This document shows, piece after piece, positions 54,040 to 64,000 of a DNA stretch of 64,000 bases. The stretch's first letter is position 1, and every line of letters begins with the position of its first letter. Origin of the DNA: Trichosporon coremiiforme. Its lineage: Eukaryota > Basidiomycota > Tremellomycetes > Trichosporonales > Trichosporonaceae. The stretch lies in contig BCJJ01000009.1 of assembly GCA_039545355.1 (NCBI GenBank), positions 847,757-911,756 on the forward strand, written 5' to 3'. The notes under the pieces were generated by a model, which did no database searches, was not told where the DNA came from, and saw nothing but the letters and a program-made list of their open reading frames with translations. The position numbers and the translations under genes were made by a program.

Positions 54040-57000
54040 GCTGCGAGCTTTCCACCGCTCCCCGCAACGCCTCAAGTATGGTGTCAACTCTAGATCTGGG
54101 TTCTTTCTCTGCTCTCCGAGGTTGACACTGACGCCGCAGTGACACGAGTGTAAACACGATCGGTCGCTGTGCAGTCCTGTTCCTTACCTTTTTTCGCTTT
54201 CTCCCTTCCCCCGTTTCTCCTGTTTCGACTGCATCAACAAGGGTTTTCGCCCGTCTCATCATCAAGCAAGCATTTGTGTTCACACGCGTCCAACAACCTC
54301 CTCCCCCAACAACCAAACCAAGTTTGCAACAATACAACAACTTTCATCATTTGACAACTGCCGCATCTTTCGTTATCCCCTCATCGGTCTTGATAATACT
54401 CCGCGGCGCTGTTGGCACCCGACGAAATGGACGTTTTGTGTCACGACACGCACTAGAGCACCGGCTTGCTCCCCCCTTCCCATTGTGACGGCGGAGACGC
54501 AACCTCAACGATACCCTCGAAATCAACAAAGTTTTCCGTGTATGATATAGAAATTCTGGCACCCTATTCCGACGAACGATTCCCTACCCGCCCGACTAAT
54601 GGCGACGAGGCACACGAAATTGCAACGACCAAACCCCCTGCATGTGGACACCCCCCATCTCCACCTTTTCATCATCATTGTGCCGACCCCCCGCTGTTAG
54701 GATTTCTCAACCTGGGAATTAATTCATGTAGCAAGAGACTTTTGGGCAATTAGACGCTAGAGGCTAGAGAAATAGAAGTTAGAAGCTTTTTCCAGCGGCC
54801 TCACTGGCGTTTTTGTGCCTGTATGTCTCTCTCTGAGACGTATGAATAGAGTGCGCTATCACAACGAGCGAGCGCGAAGCGCGAGCGACTGAGCAACGAG
54901 CAATGAACATTGACAAGCTACGAGCGGCACACGAGCACACGAGTACTGATGTAAGCCACAAGCGGAGCAAAGATTTGCGGAATTTGCCAAGGCGACGGCA
55001 GCCCGAAGCGCCGAAGACCTCCAGTCCGAGGTCGGAATGCGCCAGGCGAGCATGGGTGTTCCGAGCGAGCAGTGTGGTCGCTCGTGGTCGCATGCAGCAA
55101 TACAAGAGTGAGGCTGATATACGCGTTTTGCCAGGTTTGTATTGGTCGTGAGTATCTGGAGAGGGCGGGGAGGGAGAGCTGGCCTGAGGATGAATTGGAT
55201 GGCACCGCCATGCTGCTCGTGGCGTGGGCGGGCAGCATTCAAGCGCCGTTCGTTGATGAACCCTCGGAGCCGACGTCTTTCACGCAAGAGGGTCAGGCTA
55301 CAGCCTGCGCTGTGTCCCGACTTGTGATGAGGCGGAATGGTCCCCGCCTGGCGACCAACGCTGCTGCAGTGTGGCAGCAGTTGGAGATGGGGGTGAACGG
55401 GGGTGTCCGGCAATCATCGTCCCGTCGCTGTGCTCTAACAACTGAGGTCCATCCCCATGAAGCACCACGCGCAAGCTCCGTTGCCTGAATTGGCCTGATG
55501 GATACTCACTCTCAAACTTCCAGGCAGAAGAGATGCTGGACAGGGCTAGCGTAGGACGGCGACTTCTTCAGCGTACATACATCGTCGGCGAGATATCGCT
55601 GCATATCGCTTTCCTCTCCTTTTCCGAGAACCCACTCAACACTCAATACGCATGCGTTTCTGCCCGAAACGCCCCACACCGACGAGGCGCAATATGCATG
55701 ATCAACGCATTCCCCGTCCGCTCTGGGCAAGCCGGAGCAATCACAGCCCAGAACGGGGGCAGATCTGCGCGATGGACTCTGCCGCCGGACATGAGTTTCG
55801 TTTCGAGCAATGCGGGCGGACAACTTGTGCATCCTCCAAGCGATCAAGCGACGGCTTGGCGCGCCTCCTCCATGGCTTCCATGGCTGCAATGGCAGACAG
55901 CCTCCCTTTCAGCGGCGTTGAGGCGTCTCCTTCCTACCCAATGGTTTCGCCTTTATTACAGATGATGAGCGTGGCGTGTCTCACGCCCTCCTCACCCCCT
56001 CTTACCCCGATGATCGCGTCTGCACGCGCTCGCAGACCCGGTCAGTTAGTCAGTTCGGGCCATCGGATCGTCGGGTTTGTTGGTGCGAAGCCGATGACAT
56101 TCCCCCGACCCCCTTCTTCCCGACACGACGCCAAGTAGCAAGCCATTTGGCCATCGGACCAGAAACATTGGAACGTTGGAGTGGTGGAAACCATCCGGGC
56201 TTAGGATTAGTGATCTGCCGAACCCGTGCGTGCCGTCTGTTACCGTTGCCCGGTGTGCCCAGAAGAGACTGGTTTGGCCAGGTCTGGCCAGGTCTGGTGC
56301 GAAGCAGAAGGATGCTGGCGCCGGACGCGCTTAGGTTTCGTCGTCTGTGCTTGGTCGAGCCAGAGAGATGGACGCAGTGGATCTCTTCGGTAGACCAGAG
56401 CACCTATCAGACTACGACTTCGAGACCGAAGAGACACCGGCAACCTAACCCATGTTACTTGGTCTGACTCCGTCGACGGAGTAGACTCATGTGGTGTAAC
56501 GTGGGTAGCTCATGTGGGCTATCTACGGCCCATCAGACGCCATTCAGCTGATACTGGAGGCAGAAGCATGAGGAGGGCCCATGGGCCGCATAGACCGCCG
56601 GCCTGCCGAGCTCAGCAATATCGTAGCTCCAGCGTATATGCGGAAATCCCTGTTCCCTGATCCGGGGTGGCCCTGTGCCATCGTCGACACTTTGCTTCTC
56701 CGCGTAGCTCTACGCGGGTGCGCAGTGTCCAGCGTGCTCCTGCTGAGGTTTACCTGCAAAGTTCACCTGGACCTGAGCAGCTTGATCCTGAGAAAGCGAA
56801 AAAAACCTGATGAAAAGATCTGCGAGGACGCGAAATGGCCGAATAGGAGTGCAGTAAGAAAAGGAAGATCCGGCGCGCCGGCGCAGTACACGGCCCGGAG
56901 GAAGGTCGGTGGCCAACTCCTGATTTCGGCGGACTAACAGACAACTGTGGAAGCTCGGCGCCTGATCAGGAGGGCAGCAGTGCCGCTGCCGAATTCAATG

Positions 57001-57874
57001 TCACATTCCATCACAGACCCTCTCCCACCGAGTATCCTTTCGCACTCCGCTCCGGCGCACGCCCAACGGCCCAACCCAGCTGGGACAGAGTGCTTGGCTT
57101 TGGCTTGCAACTTGCTTGTTTTTCTCATCCTCCCTCTACTCCTTTCTCCACACTCGTTTTGCTTCTCCCTCCCCCGTCCTTGCCCGCCGATCCCGACGCA
57201 TTCCCACACACATTGCACACTGCACACTGCACACTGCACACTGCACACACACACACATTTCGGCAACGTACATATCGATTTCGTCATCCGACCACGCTCC
57301 CGCCCCGACGGAACGAATCACGCGTATCACACGAACAAATCCAGTGAACGCACCCTCCTCGACTTCCGCAGTTTCCGAAAACTTTGTTCCCAGCGACCTT
57401 GCTCGATCACAACAGGGCCACAGGAACAAACACTCTGGCTATCGGCTCGCCACTTCAGGAGTGCGAGAACACCGAGCGAGCACACCGATAGAAAAGTTCG
57501 CTTCTTGCCCTCTGGCCTTGCTCGGTCTGGACAGTCCGAACTAAGCAGACTGGAGTGACTCACGCACCGAGGCGTACCAAAGCGCACCGAGGCTCGGTTC
57601 GATTGCCGGCCGATCCCACAGATCCGCCCGCCTGTCCCATCGACCGACGTCAACAGGCAAACGACGCCTGGTGATCGACTTCCTTGCATCTCCACACTCG
57701 TTCACATCTCAACGCCCAGGCGACGGGCGTCACGTGTTCCTCCGACTTCAGCTTCTGTATCTTGGCTTCGATCTCGGCTTTGCATTCTTCCTGACAGGCG
57801 CGATCTGAAGAGAAGCCGACGCACCCCCGGGCCTACAGCAACAACATAGCACCGGACAGCAGACACCGCCCACC
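54040..57874. other. Long gene-poor region between DED1 and the 785-residue membrane protein gene
   Basis: 54040-54780 is a CT/CAA-rich DED1 3' flank. Between 54780 and 57000 open frames exist on both strands (the longest is plus 55533-56138), but none has a family motif or a coherent splice pattern. From about 57000 the plus strand turns C-rich with a TGCACAC microsatellite, which looks like the promoter and leader of the downstream gene. Confidence 0.45.
57214..57257 (+). repeat. TGCACAC tandem repeat followed by CA run
   Basis: Five perfect 7-bp TGCACAC units run directly into a short CA dinucleotide run. It lies in the probable leader of the downstream gene. Confidence 0.9.
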
Positions 57875-60520
57875 ATGCTTGTTTGGTTGGTCGTACTGGC
57901 CACCATCAGCTTGGTGCGGGCGGGCTACATGACGGTCGGGATGAGCGAGTGCGTTACTTCCCTCATGTGCTCACGCTGACCTTCCCCAGAGCTCGGCAGT
58001 GCAACATGTCCTCCGTCCAGTGGAAGGGCGACGATGGGCCGTTCCACCTCCTTCTGACACCAGTGAGTCGGCGAGTCGAGTGGGCAGCCGGACAGCAGAC
58101 CCAGTGCACTGCGGCGCCCGGGGCTACAGCTGCGGATCCGGAACACTTCTAGTCCAATGGGCTAGCACCGGCAACCGACCGGCTGACAATCCTAATGGAC
58201 TGTCCGGCACAAATATCTGCGCAGCAAAAAGAGGGCTGAAGAGGGCTGAAACGGCTGACATGTCCCACAGACAACGTTCGAGCAGTACGGGTACAACGTC
58301 TGGGTGCCGAGCATCCCCAACGGGACGAACAAGTACGACTTGCCGATAAATTTGCCGGCCGGGCTGCAGTTTGTCGTCACCGTGTGGGGCCAGAGCGGCG
58401 TCGAGTACGCGGGCACGACAGACGTATTGAGTAAGCCGCAAAGTCACTTGTGGGTATGCTGACCATAAGCCGTCCTGCCGTCGTACAACAAGACGACGTC
58501 GTGCTTCCTGAATAACAAGCAGATCAATGACCTGTACACCTTTGCGTTCAACATTTCCGACTCGCACGACAGCCGCCCGCCCCAGTGCTCCAACTTGACG
58601 ATATCGTGGCCGACGTCGCTTGCGAGCGAGATCGATAATGGCTCAGACACGAATACGCAGATCGACCGCTGGATGCTCGAGCCGCGGGAGGAGGAGTTCC
58701 TTCCCGAGCTCGACTTTGAGGTCGAGGACATCGAGGCGCGCGGGGACAACGACGACTTCAGCTCCGGTGCCAACCGCACAACAGGCACCTGGAATACGAC
58801 CACCCCGCCGACACTCTTCGGCATCATTCCGCTGGGCAACTCGTTCTCAATCCCAGTCACGTATGACAAGGACCGCGAGAAGCAGTTCGGCCTGCCGGAC
58901 GAGTACCTCTCCCACAATCCGACGACGTGGACCGAGAAGGGCGTGACGTCGCTGAACTGGACAGTCAACCTAGCCAAGGGCACGCGCTTCATCCTCGTCG
59001 CCGGTATCGGCAGCCAGGAGCAGTGGGCGTCCGGCGGCAGCAGCGAGATGATGACTGTCGGCCAGGGACCGAGTACCTGCTTCAACGTCGGTGGCTCGAA
59101 GCCCTCTGTCACGCTGTCTGGGACGTCGACAGGGGCGCTTGAGCCGACGGAAACCGCCCCGGACCCAGAACCTGATACCGGCAGCGACAACCAGTCGACG
59201 TCGCGGTGGACGGGCGTCATCCTCGCGTGCATCTTCAGTGTGCTTGGTACTGCGCTCCTGTGCATCCTGCTGTGGTGCTGCTGCCGCGTGCGTCGTGAGC
59301 GGCGACAGGCAGTCAAGGCCGGCAGGCCAAAGCCCAGCTTCGTCAACCTCGCGAGTTTCGGCAAGTTCGATCGCAAGTACAAGCCGCCCGACACGCAGCT
59401 CGACCTCATGGGTCCCGAGCACCGCGACGACGCGAGCGACGGCACGCCAACGCACACCATGTTCGGCCAACGGCCCTATTCCACAGTCACGTCGCACGGG
59501 TACGACCGCGGCAGCATGGGCTCCGAGTCCTTCGCCGATTACAACGGGTATCCGTACAGTCCGCCGCCGGTGGGCACGCGGAACTCGCTCTACGATGCCG
59601 GCGTGCCGTACCGGAGCTCAATGTACGACCGGACCAGCGCCTACGACCGGACCAGCGCCTACGACCGGACGAGCGGATACGACCGCGGCAGCATGTACGA
59701 CGACGGCGCGCAGCCGTATTACTACCCGACGACGGGCAGTCCGACGACGACGTCCCCGCCCGCTGCTGCTGGAAGCTCACTGCCTCGGAGGAACCAGAGC
59801 TACGACCACATGGGCGACTTTATGGGCCGCCAGCCTTCGATGGACGGGGTCAGCTATCCGCCCATGGCCCACAGCTTGCCTCCCTTGAAGCGCCAGATCC
59901 TCCTCGGCGAAGGACCAGAGGAACATAACGACTCGACGGAACAACTAGTCCAGCTGAAGCGGGACACGATCGCTGCCCTCGACCGGCCCGGCGAATCCTC
60001 CCGCGGGTCATCCACCACAAGTGTGCCAGGCATGCTGACGGTTGACACGAACATTGACTCTGCCGTCGGTGGCGTGTCTCCGTCCCCGATTTCGGGACTG
60101 GAGGACGACAACGACCCGCAAGGCGCTTACGTCGTGCACCGCGACGCTGGGCGGATCCCGAACAGTCCCACAGCCGCGAGCTCGCGGGTCGTAGAGCTGC
60201 CCCCGCGGTATGAGGAACTGAACTGGGACCGCGAGGCGAGCGGGGACGTGATCGAAGAGGCGGAGGCCAACCTGGGCACGATGCTGGCGTCGCCGTCTTC
60301 GCCGGCGGGCGTGAGACATCCCCTCCCGCTGCCCCCGGGGGCGAGGAGCCCGCCCCTCAGCCGGAGCCCGGGACCGACTAGGTCGTCCCCCGGCCCGATG
60401 TCGCCGAGACCGAGGTCGAGTGGACCCGGAAGTCCCCTCTCTGGTGTCAGTGGGTCGCCGCTCGGGTCGCCGAGGACGGGGCATGAGGCGAGGCAGCGAG
60501 AGCAGCACGGCATAATCTAG
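57875..60520 (+). CDS. Receptor-like single-span membrane protein with a long tyrosine-rich tail, unrecognised
   Basis: Exons 57875-57948, 57990-58062, 58271-58430 and 58470-60520 give 785 residues. Signal peptide residues 1-16 (MLVWLVVLATISLVRA). The ectodomain to about 345 has several N-glycosylation sites (NMSS, NGTN, NKTT, NISD, NRTT) and scattered Cys (RQCNMSS, TTSCFLNN, PPQCSNLT). One span near 349-373 (WTGVILACIFSVLGTALLCI) is followed by Cys and Arg stop-transfer residues. The cytoplasmic tail of over 400 residues carries four YDRTSA-like repeats, a PPRYEEL PY motif near residue 690 and a Pro/Ser-rich end. This layout is common in uncharacterised basidiomycete surface proteins. I assign no function; cell-surface sensing or wall attachment is speculation. 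Confidence 0.85.
59624..59695 (+). repeat. Four-unit 18-bp in-frame coding repeat (YDRTSA)
   Basis: TACGACCGGACCAGCGCC occurs twice exactly, followed by two diverged units, encoding YDRTSA, YDRTSA, YDRTSG and YDRGSM. It is an in-frame expansion in the cytoplasmic tail, flanked by further MYD words. Confidence 0.9.
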
Positions 60521-61109
60521 CCACCCTCACCTCTCCTCCACTCATCCAGCAACCATCCTAACCCATAACAATCATGAACCACCCACTGGACACGAGAGTC
60601 CAGCAAAACACCAAAACGAACACTCCCACTTTCTTGCCCATTCTTGAAACCATCTACCACTCTCCCTTCCCCGAGCCCAAGCACGAGCCTCCGGGTTACA
60701 GCATCACGACACACATCAACAGCACAAACAATCACGGACACTTTCTCTCTTGTTGTATCACATTATGGGATTGCGCTATGCGCAAGCGATGCATCGATGT
60801 CGTCGCACCAAACACTGGTCGCGGAGTGTACGGACCGCGTGGCTACTAACGGACTGACGAAGACCAAGGCGTGAGAGGCTAGAGATGAAGATAGGAGAGA
60901 GGAAGGCGCATGGGGTGGATCGGCGGGCGCATTGACACAGGCGTAGTGACGCAGGTTGAGTCAACGGAAGGAAGGGCGCAGCGGCACCCCATCTTCCTTC
61001 CTCTGCGCGTCTCTTGACTTCTTCCTCATCTACCCACACCTCCATGACAATACAAGCAGCCGGCTCGTGGGCCTGTCGGCTTGTGGCTCTTGAAGCTGAG
61101 AGATGACGA
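60521..61109. other. 3' flank of the membrane protein gene
   Basis: Contains the 3' untranslated region. A 92-codon ATG-led frame at 60574-60849 has no motif and is likely chance. The last 60 bases begin to show the AGCTGAG and GGCTC words of the neighbouring repeat region. Confidence 0.4.
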
Positions 61110-62580
61110 GTAAGCTGTCGGCCCCTGGGGCACGAAGCTGACTCTCAGTCCGCCCGCCCATCTCTGCCAGTTTGCCACTGTGAAAGAGAAGACCGTGAGC
61201 TATGCGAGAGCAGAGGCTAGCTGACTGACACCAGTCCTTCCAGTCCTTCCTGTCCTTCCAGACCTTCCAGACCTTCCTCGTGAGCTTCGTGCTCCGCTGG
61301 GTGCTGTACCTGACTCCAGACTGGGTTACGACTGAGTCCAGGTGAGCTGATCATCGTCCACTGAGCTGACTGACAGTTGGGGACGGTGATTTCGTAAGCT
61401 GTGGCGCCGCCGTTGAGCGCCGACTCCCGGTTGGGTTGGCGTAAGCTGTGATGCCCACGGCGAAGCAGACATTCAGTCAGCTTGAAGGTGAGCAGTACGG
61501 ATGGAAGTATGTTGGCTCCAGCGTAGGTTGACGTGAGCCTGCCACGCCCAGATAAAGCTGACACCAGTCTCTGAGTATGAAAGCTGTCTGGCTGCTGGCC
61601 CGTAGCTGACTCCAAGGCTGGGTTGAGGCGTGAGACACACTCAGTACTCAAGCAACAGCCAACACCAGTCCTTAGGGTGAGCTGCGATGGTCACTTCCAG
61701 AAGCTGATTCCAGATTGGCTCGGGTCGAGCTCGGCAGACTGCCCGAGGGCTAACATCAGTCCAGGGGGCTCATAAGCTAAGATCGCGTGTTGCCGTCCCA
61801 CCAATAGCTGACTCCAGGCCGGGTCGAGGGGTAGGCTGTCATCCCCAGATAGAGCTGACACCAGCTCTCCGGTGAGCTGACTCAGGTTCGAGGTAGCTGA
61901 CTCCAGGACGAGGAGCAGAGGTACGAAGCCAGTCGTGGCCAGACCCGTCGAGCTGACCCTCAGCCTGCAGACAGCCTGTCTGGCCGGTGAAGTGTCGGTC
62001 ACATCACAAACAAGCTGCTGACAGACATACGTCAAGCTGACCTTAGAGACGCCAGGTGCCCAGGAGCAGATTGGGACTGTGAGATGTGAGTGTGATGTGT
62101 GTGCCAGGAGCCTACCTCAAGAATCTTGCCGCGGTGTGAGTTGAGAGAGAGCTGTGAGCTGCCTGCCCCCTCGCTTCATCAGCTGATCCCAGCCTTGAGG
62201 TCAAGTTTCACTCTTCACTCTCAAGAGTCAATGACAAGGGAGGGCGGTACGTGAGCTGTGAAAGCGCCCATCCCAAGCTGAATCCAGTGGTGCAAGCGGA
62301 GCCGTCGATAAAACGGCCCAGTCCGATCTTGAGCGCCTGGTGACCTGGTGAGTTGCTGGGCTAGCTTCGGGGCCACCTTGCTCAGCTAACGGCAAGGGCT
62401 GCTCGCAGGTACCCGTCTGCTGGTCAAGGCTGCACACGCAGACGGTGAGGAGTGGGGGAGCTGGGGCCATGCGAGTCTGAGCTAATCGACAATCGACCAC
62501 TGCGCCTTGCGAACTCATGGACTGGTCGCTGCTGTGAGCTTCTAGGATCCTTCTCAGCTCACGCTCAGGAGCGCACGGAC
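61110..62580 (+). repeat. Array of intron-like modules (donor, branch site and acceptor repeated)
   Basis: AGCTGAC, the branch-site word used by real introns in this window, occurs 11 times on the plus strand between 61136 and 62041. It is usually followed within a few bases by CCAG or CAG. Donor-like GT[AG]AGC(T) words precede many of them. Complete modules include 61110-61148, 61195-61234, 61280-61319, 61342-61376, 61441-61476, 61488-61521 and 61533-61566, each 34-40 bases, close to the shortest true introns here (37-41). Spacers are about 10-75 bases. Flanking words such as CTGGGTTGAGG and GGCCGGGTCGAGG also recur, so part is a degenerate tandem repeat. Spacers do not join into an open reading frame in the joins I tried. 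Confidence 0.65.
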
Positions 62581-64000
62581 AATAGCAGTTCGAGTGAAGA
62601 TCGAGATGAGGGAGCAGCAACCACTAGCGTACACCTCAGCTCACGTCGGCGCAATCGGAGAGGTTGATACAACGCGCCGTTCAATCTGCACATACCTGAC
62701 TCTTCTCGGATGTTCGATGCACAGTGAAGGATGTTTAGTGATAAGCGAGACTTGACGCGCCTGAGTCGCCGTAACGCCGGCCAGCCGGCGAACCAGCCAT
62801 CCACATCGGCGCTTCTCTCGGCGTTCTTTGATTGACTGGCATTCCGACCTCTCCGCAGGTCCATCCGATGGGGCAGTGATCGCCCTAGTACCATGTCGCA
62901 CGTGAGAGCATGTTAGCTGCGGTCCGTGGAGCCGTCACGGTGTCTGCAGCATGGCAGCATCGGAGAACTGCTGGGGCGGAACAGCACACAGGGATGTCAC
63001 GGGTGACGACCAGACAGACTAGCGTGTGAGCTCGCTTACGAGATGCCGAGGACAGTCTCGGACAGCTCGCGGACAGATCACAGACAGATCACGAGATGGC
63101 TCCTACGTCTTATCGCACCAGTTTGGCGATCTTACGATCCTGCTAGCTTGGCTGAGAGCGCTTTCAGGCGGATTGTGAAGTAGCAGCTCAGCGTCTGTGC
63201 AGCTGCTAATGAGACCTGGACGGAATGCAGCGCTTGTCGCTTCCTACTCTCTCGTAGGCTGTCCCTCATGCCGTCTCGTACAGGCCCACGGGCCGGAGTG
63301 TATTCAGGCTCAGGCTCAAGCATCCGAGCACCCTACCTACATGCCCTGGCACCCGGTTCCGTACACCGAGCGCGTGCGTCTGTGCGAGTGTGAGAACGCA
63401 GGAACATGCGAGCTGCGAGTAGTGGTTCGGAAGCGCCATATCGGTTCTCGGTACATGTTCCTGGGGTCCCGGAATGGGCTCTGACGCATGAAAGTTGTTT
63501 GAGCGTGGTCTCTTTGCACTGGCTCGCTTGCTTCTCTCGGTCATGTACCAGACAGCAGCAAACAGCATGGTGCACGGCATGCAAGCGGTGGCCATCTTCG
63601 CTCCATGCTTAGACAGATGTGGGAGCCACTGGGAGACTATTGAATGCAGAGGCTGAGCGGCTGAGTCAGAATGCAACTGAGCCCATTCCATCCGCGCGGT
63701 TTGATGAGTTGCTTGGCTGGTCATATCCTGGGAACATTGGGATATCATGTGGCTCCGTGGCGTCTCTCTGGAATTGCTGATCGGCAGCCAGGTGTGGTGT
63801 GGGAAGACGTCACGTCACGCTGTTGCTCTCCGCTCCCACAGCCCACAGCCTGCAGACGTTTCGCGTTGTTTACGCCAATTACGCATCAGCTGCAATTCGT
63901 TGCTCCGCGTCGTCGCTCGGGTCGCAGCCGCTGGAATCGCAGGCCCAGTTACCCCAGTTGGCCATGTGCATCGTCATGAGACCAAGATGAGACGTGCTCC
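62581..64000. other. Right end of window, no feature recognised
   Basis: No open frame with a family motif, no repeat cluster and no RNA gene was found. The sequence composition is less biased than the coding regions. A gene could begin beyond the right edge. Confidence 0.4.

Noticed and set aside
61217..62035. Minus-strand frames rich in LESA and LVSALSG
   Set aside because: These peptides are simply the reverse complement of the repeated AGCTGACTCCAG and AGCTGACACCAG words.

Overview
The window is nuclear DNA of a fungus, almost certainly a basidiomycete yeast. It is GC-rich. Most genes are split by short introns with GTGAGT/GTAAGT donors and a CTGAC or CTAAC branch site 5-15 bases before the acceptor. 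The gene set (urease accessory protein, CDC4, UTP6, MCM5, DED1, EB1) fits Tremellomycetes, and the base composition and intron style suggest Trichosporonales. The taxonomic call is inference.

Layout. 1-5155: 5' end of a methionine sulfoxide reductase B gene (minus), ribosomal protein L26 (plus), then about 3.4 kb with no convincing gene. 5156-17244: an eIF4A-like DEAD-box protein that has lost its catalytic motifs, a microtubule plus-end EB1 protein, a DHA1 multidrug transporter, a possible small spliced gene, a region of short degenerate repeats (13.43-13.84 kb), an unrecognised protein with a twin CX3C motif, and a PRA1 family protein. 17762-23082: urease GTPase UreG/Ure7 and the SCF subunit Cdc4.

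23768-34318: the most unusual block. Eleven small genes all lie on the minus strand. Nearly all are predicted one-span membrane proteins with short proline/tyrosine-rich tails. Seven carry PPxY (WW-domain ligand) motifs. Four end in a shared [DN]YG[AS]T motif, three share HEDxWGR, and seven have one phase-0 intron between the membrane exon and the tail exon. I read this as a tandemly expanded, diverged family, possibly adaptors for a Nedd4/Rsp5 ubiquitin ligase.

34319-38277 is gene-poor. 38278-54039 is dense with housekeeping genes: an Fpk1/Nrc-2 type AGC kinase, UTP6, a membrane-anchored monothiol glutaredoxin, MCM5, a myosin essential light chain and DED1. MCM5 and the light chain each appear to have a first coding exon consisting only of ATG. 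54040-57874 is again gene-poor. A 785-residue receptor-like one-span membrane protein follows, ending at 60520.

61110-62580 contains no credible protein. It is filled with intron-like modules (GT[AG]AGCT donors, AGCTGAC-CCAG acceptors, often 34-40 bases long) separated by very short spacers. It may be an introner-like repeat or a spliced non-coding locus. The rest, to 64000, shows nothing recognisable.
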